From contig JAHLKC010000021.1 of assembly GCA_025449115.1 (NCBI GenBank), positions 1-64,000 on the forward strand: 64,000 bases of DNA, in the 5' to 3' direction. Source of the DNA: Chytridium lagenaria (Eukaryota > Chytridiomycota > Chytridiomycetes > Chytridiales > Chytridiaceae). Under the pieces are notes generated by a model. That model worked only from the letters and a program-made list of their open reading frames with translations, searched no databases and had not been told where the DNA came from. The position numbers and the translations under genes were made by a program. Below, in pieces: positions 1 through 11,623 of the stretch. The first letter of the stretch is position 1, and each line of letters opens with the position of its first letter.

Positions 1-1086
1 GTCCTTCTTCTTGAGGCACCGCAGCGAAACTTTCTTTCCCAGAGCCTTTCTTTACAAGTTCGAAAAACAAGCTTTCTCCAAAAAGAAAGCGCTCCGAACT
101 CGTTGCGTTTTAAAAAGGATGGGTAATAATAAGACTCCTTGAAGGACTGACGGTAAGGACGTAAGATGGTGTTGGTTCACTGAGGTGTTGATGGGGAGAA
201 TAATTATGTGGTTGTTATTTTTTGCGGGGTTGTTCCTCAAAAGGTCAAGAAGAGGGAAGGAGCAAATTTTTGAAAAATATTCAAGCTGAGAGCAAGTGCG
301 GCGTCTTGACCAAGACGCATCATTACCTTTTCTTTCGATAAGACCGCGTGTAAAATAAAGATTGAATGATGGATGGATGGATGGATGAATGAATGGATGG
401 TTGAATGAATTAATGATGAATGGATGGATGTATTGATGAGTTGATGGATGAGTAAATGAATGAATGAATGATGAATGGTATTTGGATTGAGAGAGTTGAC
501 GGGATGCAGTATGTATGATGTTGTATGGGATGTGATGAATGTGATGGATGGATGGATGGATGGATGTGATGGATTGTGTACACGTAAGTACTGTAGAAAA
601 GGTAGCGTAGTAGAATGATAAAGTGTATTATTATTTATTCCATAAGTAAATAACTATAGGTAGGTAGTAACTATAATAATGAATTCATATCTACATATTC
701 TATTTCATTTTGTCAGTCAGTCAGTCAGTCACCTTCTTTGTACAACCAACTCAGACAGAATAAATAATTAAATATTTAAATAATTAATAAATAATAAATA
801 TTTTATTATTATTATTCAAATAACAGAACCCGCAGAAGAAGCATGATGATCGAAAAGGCAAATCACTTTTGAAATCCAATCAATCTCATGCAATTCCTCT
901 ATCCAATCAGAATACGACAAAATGTCGCGAATATTTTTATTTTTATTTTTAATTTTGTTTTTGATACTTTCTAATTCATTTTTACTGAATTTGTGCTACA
1001 GAAGCTTTTTGCGTTTGCTTTTGCTTTTGCTTTTATTTTTATTTTATTATTTTTATTTTTATTATTCTTATTTCTTTTGTTCTGTG
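1..1086. repeat. AT-rich spacer with GGAT-type and other microsatellites
   Basis: No gene is supported here. A GGAT/ATGA-type imperfect microsatellite runs from about 365 to 565. A CAGT repeat lies near 712-729. TTTTGC and TTTTTATTTT repeats lie around 930-1075. The first about 50 bases could be the end of a minus-strand exon (a short open stretch rich in Lys, Ser and Gly), but nothing recognisable supports it. The right part is the 3' flank of the SENP8-like gene. Confidence 0.6.
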
Positions 1087-2409
1087 TTAAGTATCTGAAA
1101 TGAGCTGCTGTATTTGGCGTCTCTTGTCTCGAACTCCCTCTGGAGTAATACTATGTGAGAGACGCCAGCCTGATAAATCTCCTGGCTTAACAATGCATCA
1201 ATAAAAATATAATATCTAATATAAAAAAATATTGAGAGAAAAGATTACCTTTTCAGTAAGCTCTGCACCATGTCGGTCTGTCATTCTGCCAGATAACACT
1301 TCAGTGATCGTAATCACATAAACACCGCAATCGTATCCTTTACCATCAAAAAAGATGGTTAAAGACAAAAACGCGTGAAAGAGCATGTAAGGTACGCAAT
1401 TTAAGCCTTATTGTTTGTTAAATAATCACGACAAGAGACTCACCATTTATTTGGGCTGGCGTATCAATCTCCACGAGTATAGGCTCTTATAGACAGCGTG
1501 GTTATTCCAAAGCGGGAAAACGCGACCAATTCTGAAACTTACGTGCTGTACCAGGAAGACAAATAAGCTCCTCTAGCTTTTTCTTTGTGCGCTTTGCGAC
1601 AGCAAGGTTGTATTTCCCCATACTATCATAGTAATAAAAGGCATTCGTTGGCCTATAGTAAACAAGGAGCGACCTGGTATAGAAATCCATGAGAAACAAA
1701 GGTATCAAATATTGTAATTGATAAATAATATAAAGGAGGGAAAGAGATGTGGGTGCCTCAGGTAACTACATTATATTTTTACTTACCAATGACCTCCTCC
1801 TGCTGAATCAGATTCATTGTCGTTTACTATATTTAGTGAGTATTAGAAGTATGTTTGTAAGATTGGGAAAGAAATAACAAGGATATCAATGGACCGTCCT
1901 AAGACTCAAGGCTCGCATCCTCATTTTAATCGCTCTAAACTAACTGACCTGGAATAAATATAACCTGTTTTGTCTTCAACCTCAGCCCTTCCAAAACACT
2001 CTCCAAGAAGCCAACGTCTTGAATAATAATATGTGAGAAGTTGAGTTAAAAAAAGCAGTAACGATTACATTCATAATAGAAGCTACCTGATGTATGCGCT
2101 AGCAAATGTACGATCGCTGGTCTAACATATGCAAACGACTCCGCGAGTGACTTTGTCCTTGTTCCTTTTTGATGATGCTCAAGCCATTCATAGAAGAATT
2201 CAATTATAGTGTCATTCAGCCATTGACCATCATCGAGGAGTTTATAATCCTGTGTTTAACCAAACGCATGTTTCAATTAAGTGCTTCATTCGTCGCATTT
2301 CTCACGGATGCAGACATGATTGTATAGTAGGTATACTTGGGTAGAGACTTACACTTTCTCTCAGTACGACGTCTCCAAAGTTCAGGATGACGTCTTCAGG
2401 TCTCTTCAT
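1087..2409 (-). CDS. SENP8: NEDD8-specific cysteine protease, SENP8/DEN1 family
   Basis: A Ulp1-type protease (peptidase C48) that in this subfamily matures NEDD8 and removes it from cullins. At least seven short exons were traced on the minus strand: the start at 2409 (MKRPEDVILNFGDVVLRES), then DYKLLDDGQWLNDTIIEFFY with the family's WLND motif, then DVGFLESVLEG, then the catalytic His in GGGHW (1789-1791), the catalytic Asp in YYYDSM (1625-1627), and the catalytic Cys in GYDCGVYV (1327-1329), ending in QQLISDT and a stop at 1087. Total length is a little over 200 residues, as in human SENP8. The compact N-terminus with no long extension and the spacing of motifs favour SENP8 over SUMO proteases; that subfamily call is inference from similarity. 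No frame problem was seen. The DUF676 gene lies about 140 bp upstream on the same strand. Confidence 0.88.
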
Positions 2410-2548
2410 GGTGTTTTGAGTGAATTTTGGAGCAAAACACTGCTGCATGACAATTTTCCTTGATGCTGTCATCACCCCGCACAACACAACATGTAATATG
2501 ATCATTCTTCTTATCAGTACCCAGGAGACTTTGAATTTCGAATAGGAG

Positions 2549-4476
2549 TTAGCTTTTACCAAAAAAAAAATGACAAAAACATTTTAGATACAGTCCATCC
2601 ACCCATCTACGCATCCCCACCTCCTTCAATTTCTCTGCAAAATCACACACCAGCACCCTGGAAATCAAAAAAGCGCATTCCCTCGCCATATCCCTCTCCC
2701 TTGCCGAACTAAACGGCATCGGCTTTCCAACCATCAGAGCGTGAATCGCCGTCATCAAAAAAGGTGACGACATGTGGAGATGGAGGTTCACCCTTCTCCA
2801 ACCCTCTGTAGCAACCTGAAGCTCTTTCATAAGCTTCGTAGGGAAAAGCAGCTCGCCTTCACTATCGGATGCCCAGAAGAGCTCAGGGTGGAGGCTAAGG
2901 GTGGGTCTGTCATGGGTATGGATGCGCTGGAGGTGGTATCTGTATTTTGCGTGGTGACGTCAGAGTGATCATCCTGAGATAATTCGGACTGTATAGGTAG
3001 TTGTTCAACAGGGGATCCGTTACTGAAACTACGGGGTTCCTCAGACTTGACATCAGAGCTACTGACAATTAATTCCTTTGCCTTCTTTGCCTCCACGTGA
3101 TGATGATGTGGGGTGGCATTCAAAATGCGTCCAACGACTTCGAAAAAGTTCTCCAACGGATTCTTGTCCTTGGAAGGGGTGGGATGCACGAGCTTCTCAT
3201 CAATTCGCTTGATTTCAACACGTTTCGCGCCTTCAGGTGGAGGACGTATAAACGTTTCTTCTTTATGGTGAAGCGTTCCTCGGGGCGTATCTCCCAGATT
3301 CGTGAACCCGCTCTTTAAAATTTCCCTGATCTCAACCGGTAAAGTTTCAGCGTTCGTTGCGTTAAATACTGCCAAATCACTTTGCAATGATGACGGTGAC
3401 GAACGCGGCAACTCATCACCCTCTCCCAGCATCGTCTTAACAGGATAATTTGAGATAGAATGAACCCGAAGACACGAAGAATCCGCCCCAGCCTCCACCA
3501 ATCCACCATTCACCACCCCGACACCATCCTTTTTAACCTTATCCGTCTTCATTTCCGCTTCAACCATTTGATCCACATACGCAAACTCTGCATGCGCTGC
3601 ATGCGGATTATGCGACGAAATCGCCGATGACGCATAGCCCACTAGTAAATCCCCTCTACAGCCGACACCAACGTACAAATGAACGGTTTCAATGCTCTCA
3701 TGTAAGGCCCATCCGATAAAGCCATTTCGTATAGAACCGGAGGAGGCTCCTTTTTCGATCCACGAGATGACATCCAGGAACCGTCGGCTAGCATGAGTTC
3801 CTTTCCTGTAAGAGTGGTTGTGGCAATGGCTTCGATGGCTGTGGCCCACATTTGGCGGGCCCAGGAACCTTTTTTGTTGACGACGCGACGGCAGCCGAGA
3901 TGCGGGGTGCTGATGGAGAGGTAGGAGGTGGGGTGGAAGCCGTGGATTATATCTTTGTATTGAGGGAGTACCCTCAAGAGAGAGGTCTGATGAGTGGCTC
4001 CTACGGCGGGCACAAAACGATCGGTCCCGCTTGTAGGTATTTGGTCCTCGAGCGGTGCTATGAGGAGCCTCAAAGCGGATCGTGCGATAAGACCTCCAAG
4101 ACTATGCCCGGTGATGGAAAAAAAGACATTGTAGCTACAACAACACCCATTCAGTTTCATCCTCTCATTAACGATCGCAAACGAGATGTCCAACATACCT
4201 TCCTCCACGACTCCTCAACTTCTCCATCACAATCCCCTCAACCCATTCTACAACCTCCACCGCAAGCCGTTGTGACATCTTCTGCAGTCCATCATGTGTG
4301 CTGATGCCTTGAGATGCTGCCGATTTGAGTGAAAACAAAAGCGCTTTAGGTTCTTCCTTTGCATCGCTGTACGTTTGCGTAAACTGCTGCTCAAGACCGA
4401 TGATAAAGTTGTCCCAATCTGCAGGATATCCGTGTGTGCCATTGACGCAGACAACTAGAAGGACAGATGTAGGCAT
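2549..4476 (-). CDS. DUF676 (ROG1-like) serine lipase/esterase
   Basis: Putative alpha/beta-hydrolase of the DUF676 family, related to yeast ROG1-type lipases. The N-terminus LLVVCVNGTHGYPADWDNF carries the family's HG-turn; after an intron (about 4194-4134) comes the nucleophile elbow GHSLGG (Ser, near 4100), then YLSISTPHLGCR. Downstream the conserved strand YVGVGCRGDLLVGY holds the likely catalytic Asp. A poorly conserved His/Ser/Pro-rich insert (about 3600-2950) is followed, probably through an intron ending near 2930, by the C-terminal part containing HPELFWASDSEGELLF and MTAIHALMVGKPMPF, where the catalytic His would be expected. The frame slips by one base near 3672, between ALKPF and YVGVG, with no room for an intron. 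Start 4476 is the first Met before the hydrolase core. Membrane target and substrate cannot be read from the sequence. Confidence 0.72.
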
Positions 4477-4861
4477 GGTTTTGTCGGATGGAAATTTCTG
4501 AAGGGGAGATGGGGGTGGCTTTTGTTGACGATACAGTGTGTGTAATCAGCGTTATGAAAGACTGCACAAAGAAAACTAGCAAAGTATATGCGTATGCGCT
4601 GAAAATAATTTGTTGGGCTTTAACGATATACTATTTAACGATGGTTTCAGCATTTAAATGAAAAAGAACACGTACAAAAAAGTCCGTTACGATAAAGACG
4701 TACCAAATAATTAATTAGGAGCTTATCCCATACTAAATATACCATCATAACTCTAGGATTTGCAGTGATAGCTCCCTTCCATGATCGCTCATCGTGGTTC
4801 TTCGTGCTTGCCCTGTCCTTCCCCAGATACAAAATTTGTCAGAACTTCACCAACATTCAAC
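4477..4861. promoter_or_regulatory. Divergent intergenic region, DUF676 gene / THOC7
   Basis: About 385 bp between two divergently oriented start codons (4476 minus, 4862 plus). It must hold both promoters and 5' leaders. It is moderately AT-rich, with no convincing TATA box or repeat. No gene is seen. Confidence 0.5.
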
Positions 4862-6227
4862 ATGACCATCGACGAAGGTGAGAGCAAACCTTCAACAACT
4901 CCAAGTCCTCCCACCCCCATCCACCCCCATCCCTACATCATCCAAAACCCCCAACAATCCACTGGCACATGTATCATGAATCCATTCATCGTAGGCTTAC
5001 ACTCTCTTTAAACTCTTCCTTTAGAAACCATCATCAAGAACCGCCTGCTGTTCGACACCCGGACGCTTAAAAAAGTCTTGAAGCGGTATTATGCCTATAA
5101 AGCGACAATAGAAACGAACCAGGACGAACAAAGGTGAGATCTTTCTACAACGGGATTATGAAAAATAATTTGGGGGGGGGTGGGGGGGGGTTATTTTTTC
5201 TCTCGCAATGACAGCAGATGGGAAGGATGAGAGACATGAAAGGAGCTAGCGGAAATATAGATTTTACTAAAAGTAATGAATCCTAGTAGGCTATGAATGT
5301 TATGAATGTTATGATGGAAGGATATCTGGTAAAATAGAACTCGAATATCAAGCATCAATATACTTGCTGGGGAACAAATATTTCCATCTTTAACGACAGT
5401 GAGCTAGAACTTGCTCAAGCCAGTCCAATTCATATTTAACTCGCTTCAACCATAATTTCGCCCATTTCATATCAGCCTTCCTATGAATCGCCAACCTTTC
5501 TAACCCTTTACAGCCGTCAAACCTCCCTAAACCAACTCATCATCGATTTCGAATCCCTCGAATATAATCTCCTCAAACACCAATTTATCCACGACATGAA
5601 TCAACGTGAACAGACGAATTACCAAGAAGAGCAAAATCGAATTGGTAAGAATTTCACCCTACGAACCCTGGGTTAATGTAATCAGAACAAGAAATCGCGG
5701 ATGCCCGTCAAGATATTGAGAAATTAAAGGTTCAATTGGATGATGAGCAACGGGCCAAAAAAAATCGTATCATGTATGATGAAGTAGCGAGAAAGATCAA
5801 TGAATTACCATCAAGACAACAGTCGTTGGAGTAAGTTTTCTCGTTTGAAAAATATTTCATTTCTTTCATGAGCTTTCACCCATTACGGACGCCTTCCCCA
5901 TCTTTACACCATTTTTGTATCTTTAGAAACTCGGAATCCCTCGCCTCCCAAATTGACTCTCTTAAAACCGAAAAAGACCGTCTCGCCAAATCCCAATCCC
6001 ACCGTCGCACCCTCTTCCGTTCCGTTCTCGCCTCCCTCCAAAACCTTCGTGACATCATCTCTGACCCCGATATAGCATCAGAACTCCCCACCCAAGATAC
6101 CACCGCGGATGTCGTCATGATGGACGTCGTCGTGCCGTCTGTGGAGGTTCTTGTGGTAGACGAGGAGGAGGAGGAGGGGGCTTTTGTTGGGGATGAGGGG
6201 GGGAAGGAGGCGATGGATGTATCATGA
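4862..6227 (+). CDS. THOC7: THO complex subunit 7
   Basis: Subunit of the nuclear THO/TREX complex that couples transcription to mRNA export. Five exons were traced with consistent phases: 4862-4877, 5025-5133, about 5512-5644, about 5685-5831 and 5927-6227. The tiny first exon gives MTIDE, joined to ETIIKNRLLFDTRTLKKVLK, which matches the start of animal THOC7. Diagnostic segments are HQFIHDMNQREQTNYQEE and KNRIMYDEVARKINELP, followed by a coiled coil (SQIDSLKTEKDRLAKSQSHR). The C-terminus is acidic (DEEEEEG) as in other THOC7 proteins. Length is about 230 residues, near the family norm. Intron 2 (5134 to about 5511) is unusually long for this window and contains a poly-G tract. No frame disturbance was found. 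Confidence 0.88.
5169..5190 (+). repeat. Poly-G tract inside THOC7 intron 2
   Basis: Two runs of eight to nine G separated by a single T lie in the second THOC7 intron. The sense transcript would carry G-runs able to form a G-quadruplex or to slip. It is the only long G-run of the window. Confidence 0.8.
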
Positions 6228-7646
6228 TTTGTATTTATTTTGTTGAATGAAGTGGTGGGAGCTTATATCTCAATGATTTATACTGATGTTTAGCTATGGT
6301 CGTGTGAGTTATGAACAAATGCCGCGCGGTTTGAAGGCTTTGGGTCTCATTATTAACTTAGGAGGAACAATTAAGAACGAATACATAAATCACGTTTAAA
6401 ACCGTAGCTTCTAATCAATAACGGACTTTTCAATGCCTTTCTCCAACAAAATCATTCACAAAACACGTATTTCAGTTTCATATAAAAAAAAAGCAAATAT
6501 TTTTTTGATTCACTCTTGGCCTTCATAGACCTCAAAATAAAATGTAAGAAAAGAAGCACGTACAAGGAATCCAGCAATAATAAGAGAAAAAAAAAAAAAA
6601 AAGACTATCCTCTCCGCACCCGTCACCTCATTCATGCACAAAAAACAAAAAACCAAACAAAACAAGGTGCGGCAAGGAACAAACAAGACATATTGATAAG
6701 ACAGAAAAACAACTTTAAGAGACGATACAAGAACAGAAAAAAGGATTCATAAAAGACTGCGGATGACATACTCCCAGAATAATAAGATAAAACCTCCCAA
6801 AAAAAAAGGAAATGATGGGGGAAGGTACGTGAAACCCGATGCACCATCCGCAACAAAGGAACTCAGCAAACATAAAAACAAAACATGGAGACGATCTTTG
6901 GGGGGCATGCGACAAAACATATAAATTCATTTTTTTTTTGTAGAAAAGATAAAAAGAGACGAAAGACGAGGAGATTTTTCCCAATGTAGAAAAAAATAAA
7001 ATAACTCAAAAAAAGGGTCTGTGAGCGAATGTGGGGTAAAAATAAAGAAAGCCAAAGGACAGCAAGATAAAACTTTTTGCAAGATAAAGAGATGAGAGGG
7101 GAAAAGGTGATGGGAATGCCGGGGAGGGGGGGTAAGCGTTTGCAGCGCAAGGGCTCATGACTAAATTAGACGGTTCTTAACAACCAAGACGTAGATATAA
7201 AAATGAAGACACGAACAAAAAGAGTAACAAAAAAAACACGATGGTCAAAAGGATTACAAAAAATATGGAATAAAAAGGTGGAGCAATTTGATATGATATA
7301 GGGTGCAAGGGGAGGGGATAACAGATAAAACAGAAAAGCCATACGCAGAATAGGAATGCGGAAAGCAGAGTAAAGAGCAATGGAGGGTAAAACAACAATT
7401 GATATAGCCTCATAGCTGCAAAGACGTTTTTGGGTGGTAATGTGAGAGAGGAGACAGAGAAGAATATCATAAAAGGTGATGTCGAATAAAGAGGATGGGG
7501 CCGAACTGAAACCCCAAAGTAATAATAAATCAAAAAAATGAGAGATACGCCGATCAGAAATAATCGTACAGCGCAAGAAAATAAAAAAAATTCAGGAGGA
7601 AAAAAACAATAACAAAAAAAGGTACGTTCACGAAAACGAATCAGCC
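6228..7646. other. Convergent intergenic region, strongly A/G-rich on the plus strand
   Basis: Lies between the stop codons of THOC7 (plus) and the zinc-knuckle gene (minus). From about 6480 to 7625 the plus strand is dominated by A and G with many A-runs; read as the 3' flank of the minus-strand gene it is U/C-rich. Open frames inside it have lysine- or phenylalanine-rich, non-protein-like composition, so no gene is called. A long pyrimidine-rich 3' UTR of the zinc-knuckle gene is the simplest reading. Confidence 0.55.
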
Positions 7647-10600
7647 TCAGAAAGCATATCCAGTCTGCATCTGTTGCTGTTGCTGCTGCTGCTGCTGCTG
7701 TTGCTGCACCTGCTGCTGAAACTGCGCCTGCTGCTGCTGAAGCTGGAGCTGTTGAAGCTGCTGCAATTGTTGGAGCTGCTGAAGCTGTTGCAATTGCTGG
7801 ATTTGCTGCAGTTGCTGCAGCTGCTGGGAGTCATAGGTGGAAGATGCTTGGCAGAGCGCTGGGGCAGGCCCAGATCCAGTGTCCGGGATGGAGCAAATAC
7901 GGCAGATGTAGGTCTCCGGAGGAAGGCCAGCACGGTGAAGAGGGCACTGCTGAATCCTGTAGGTTAAACAATAAGTAAGTCTATGCTCAGTACATCGCAA
8001 AAGAAGAAAAAAACCAATACCAGTGCCCAGGAGTATTGCACTTGTGGCACACATATCCGTCCGGGGAAGACTGGTCCCCTTAGCAGGGGTGCTACCCGCC
8101 TGCGAAACATTCGAAAGCACAGATCCAGGCCATCCAGCAGCCGCAGCAGCCCTCAAAGAAGCCCCACCCTGGGTACCATTTGAAAAGGCTGCAGCAAGCT
8201 TTGCAGAATCACTCCCACCAAAGAAAGATCCAGCAGCAGAAAGACCTGAAGATGAGGAGGAGCCGAGCCCGCCAACAAAAGCCGAGGCACGGTCGTTCGA
8301 CATGGCAAGTGGAACGCTCTGCTGATTAAGGTGAGCCGCAGTGTGAGTAGGTGAAAGGTTCTGCCGGCGCTCTCGGTAGAGAGTGCAGTTCTTCAGCCAA
8401 TGGCCTTCAACAAAGCTAATAAAAAGAAGACAGTCAGCACCTCAACTTCGTAAGATTAAAGAAAAGAGATAACACACCAAAGCTTGCAAATGTATCCAGG
8501 GGGCGGTGGAGCCAAAGCCGAAGCATGGCCCTTGTATCCACCCATCTGCCATCCAAGAGACTCATACATGTCCAACTCTGAGTTGTCCCAAATACCAGAA
8601 CTGCGAAGCTTGTCACTCGTAAAGGTAGGTGACAACGAAACAGAAGATGGTGGGGAAGAAGAAATCTTGGCTCCAGCTCCAGTTGTAGTGCTGGTCATCC
8701 AAGCGGCAGCCGCAGCCCTCTGAGCAGAGGACTCAGCAGCAGACAAAGAATTTTGGTGCTGCTGCTGCTGACGCAGCTGTCTAGCCTCTTTGTTCGCAGA
8801 TTCCGCAAGATCATTGGCAACTTAAAAAAACAAGAAAAAAAAGTCAGTCCATAGAAGGGGGTGTCTTGAGAAATTACATGAATTATAAACAACTTACCAG
8901 ACAATCCAGGAAGTCCGCTCAAAAAATCATATCGAAGCGTTGATTGAGATCCAGCACTAGAGGTTGTAGTCGGACTCTCAAGCTCAAACTCCTGCAACCT
9001 CCCTGCTCAAAAAATCATCCATATCGTCCTTCAACGAAGCAGAAGTCGCCGAACCCCTTGGCACAGCGGAAGAATCCTTGGACATTGTCCTGGCAGCCAT
9101 GGGAACTTCCATGTCCTGAGAAAGCGACCTAAGATAAGCAAGACGTTGCTGTGCCTTGTTCATGTTGTTCAAGTTGTCCATATCGAAAGCCATGCGCTTC
9201 TGATTCGCCAAAAACTCCGTTTCGGCCATAAGTTGGTGGTGGTGAGAAATGGCAGCGGACCTAGATGCAGCCGAGGTCTGGGCAGAGTCAGGGGAAGATC
9301 GTCCCAAACCACGGCCACTCGAGGAGAAGACGGAAGAGGCCGTTTCATAAGGTCTGTGTGAGTCCTGGTAGTCTGAAAGGTGGCTGACCAAACCCCCACT
9401 TCCAACTCCCCTGGGGAGGGAGGCGGACTTGTGGGAGGAGGTTGATTCTTGAAAGGCACCGCTTCCAGAAGGCTTCACAAGGCCAAGACCAGCAAAGCCG
9501 TCAACAAAACCAAAGGCGTTGGCATGGAGGCGGGACGAGGAGGAGTTGGTGGAGGAGGAGGCGTGGTGTTGCTGCTGTTGTTGCTGTTGAAGTAGAAGAA
9601 GCTGGCGTTGACGGGCTGCTGCAATAGTGGAGGGTCGACCGATACCATTCCCGCAGACGAGGAGGCGGTAGAGGAGGATGAGGAAGTGGTTGCTGACGGA
9701 GTAGAGGAGATGTTCGATGAAGCAGTGGAAGGTCTTGGAATATCAAAGAGAGTTTTTATAAATACGGTGGAAGAAAAGCAGAGGTCAGCAAAGCAATAAA
9801 TATAAAAAAAAAAGCGAGAAGCGGGAATGTAAATAAGGAGGAAAAAAAAAAAACAAAGCAGTTCGATCACATCACACGGCAAAAGAAAAAGAAAAAAAAA
9901 GAGCAAAACTCCGACAACAAGCTTACAATTGCTTGAAGCACCACCCAAACGAAAACCCAAGCAAAAAAAAAAAAAAAACGGGATTGTCAAAATAATAAAG
10001 GTTTGTCATCAACATAAGACGCAAAAATAGAATGAAATGGAATTGTCAGGAAGAATAAAGAACAAAAATAAGAATGGCGCAAAGGCTTAGATCTAAGAAC
10101 CAATAATCCATCTCCCATACAATCCCCTTCAGCCCAAACCCAAAGTAAATAAAAAACCTCTTATTTAACATAATATAGTAATACACTCCATGACAATTCA
10201 TATTTCGGATGATGTGATTTGAAAAAAAAAAAAAGGAAAAGAAAGGGGTCAAGCAACCCATATGGTAAACACTCACCGCTTGGTGCTGACTGCGGAATAG
10301 TCATCCCTGCTCGTCATGCTGTTATTGCGAGCAATCCCATGCTGGTGACTATGATGATGCTCCACATTACTACTGCCACTCTCATTACTGCTGGCGTGGG
10401 AAAAAGTGGGGGAGGCAGGTGGCGAATACGAGGATGACGTGGTGGTGGAGGAAGGCGCCACCGAGGGCATAAGGGTGCGACGAAGTTGTTGCTGCTGTTG
10501 CTGTTGCTGCTGCGAGTACATCAGGTACTGATGATGAAGAGCAGTCACAGAGGATGGGGTAGTGGAGGATGCATTCGCGGAGGATGATGAAGCGTCCATG

Positions 10601-10671
10601 GTAGCAGCACTGTCCACTAAGAGTCCTGGGGCCATTTGTTTGTCCTTGTTCCCGTGTATGCGTACACTCAC
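7647..10671 (-). CDS. Tandem CCHC zinc-knuckle protein with polyQ and LQQ repeats
   Basis: Unnamed, probably RNA-binding protein. It begins at 10671 (alternative Met at 10635) with Ser/Thr- and Gln-rich disordered sequence; a segment around 9330-9050 (AETEFLANQKRMAFDMDNL) is the only non-repetitive N-terminal part. Two zinc knuckles CX2CX4HX4C are visible: PPPPGYICKLCFVEGHWLKN then C, split by an intron at about 8480-8418, and SSPDGYVCHKCNTPGHWIQQ then C, split by an intron at about 8030-7967. A third half-knuckle follows (TYICRICSIP). The C-terminus is an LQQ triplet repeat and a pure polyQ run (7674-7820). A long intron with A-rich plus strand separates 10273 from about 9740. Frame changes near 9030 and between 8300 and 8060 could not be resolved; they are either missed introns or indels. 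PPPGY-type knuckles are known from RNA-processing proteins; a precise function is not inferred. Confidence 0.65.
7674..7820 (-). repeat. CAG/CAA repeat encoding (LQQ)n and polyglutamine
   Basis: On the minus strand this encodes roughly a dozen Leu/Ile-Gln-Gln triplets followed by a Gln-rich run of about ten residues near the end of the zinc-knuckle protein. CAG and CAA codons are mixed, so selection on protein sequence is as likely as simple slippage. The antisense poly-leucine frame is an artefact. Confidence 0.85.
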
Positions 10672-11623
10672 TCCCCTCGTTTCAAACTATCCAGCACCAA
10701 GCAACCAAAGAAGTGGAAGAAGGCTAGATGGTCTTTCAAAATGGGGATGCAACGACAGGGGATGCAGAGAGAGGGGTGAGCCCTCGAATGGAGGTTGGTT
10801 GTAGAAAGTGGAGGATGAAGAAAGAAGAAAAAAAAAAAGAAAAATAAAACATATTCCGCAAGTGTCAGCTGGCCCTTTGAAATTTTGTAATGAATTTGGC
10901 ACACGTCAGCATTTGTGTGACTTTGGACTTTCATCCGAGTTTGCCACCCCTCTTTGAGTCTTGTAGAAGAACCCATTTACATATTACCTATTTATTGCCT
11001 AATAATAAATGAATTGATAATTTCGCATCGAAATTGACTTTGCAAAACGAAGGATATCTCTGTGATAAGCTGAATAACATGCGCCTACTTGATGCCGTAT
11101 CTATATTTACAAAATGTATGGTCCTGTGAGCATCTTTAACCCTCATGCCACAATGAGAGTTGAAAAGGTCATCTAAAAAAAATGAAACATCTTTCGGCGC
11201 CAATTATCACTTACAAGTCGTTCAGCTCCGGTTACGCCATTTTAAGTATATGGCGCATCTTCTAATCCATCAGATTTATCCTTCTAAACTACCTACAACG
11301 GCGCAGTCTCTAGCGGGTTGAACGACGACATATGTCATGTAGAATACATCCGTCTAACAGAGAGATTTTGGAGAGGTTCGTCTACGAAAGGCTCTGCGAA
11401 ACCCTATCCCAGGGATTCAAAATCTTTTATATAATAATAGACCCCTTAATAACAAAATAAAAGACCTCACCCATCTCACATTAACTTCGCGTTTATCCTT
11501 ATAAAAAATTCTATTACATAAATAACCGAGATACTTCAAACCACGAAAAGTCCAAATACAGTCAGAAAGCCGAGAAAATAAGAAATCAAAAACGAGAGAG
11601 AGGAAAAGGGGTTATCCGCTTTA
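10672..11623. other. Intergenic region between CFAP410 and the zinc-knuckle gene
   Basis: About 950 bp separate the stop of CFAP410 from the start of the zinc-knuckle gene; both are on the minus strand. It should hold the promoter of the latter and the 3' UTR of the former. Short open frames here look random. No RNA gene or repeat was recognised. Confidence 0.5.

Noticed and set aside
365..565. Regular ATGG/GATG units that look array-like
   Set aside because: A microsatellite with 4-base period and no unique spacers, in a eukaryote; not a CRISPR array.
6516..7150. Lys-rich (plus) and Phe/Leu-rich (minus) open frames
   Set aside because: Produced by A-rich plus-strand composition in a 3' flank; no start context, motif or splice support.
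7674..7967. Plus-strand open frame that is mostly leucine
   Set aside because: Antisense reading of the CAG/CAA repeat of the zinc-knuckle gene; no other protein signal.
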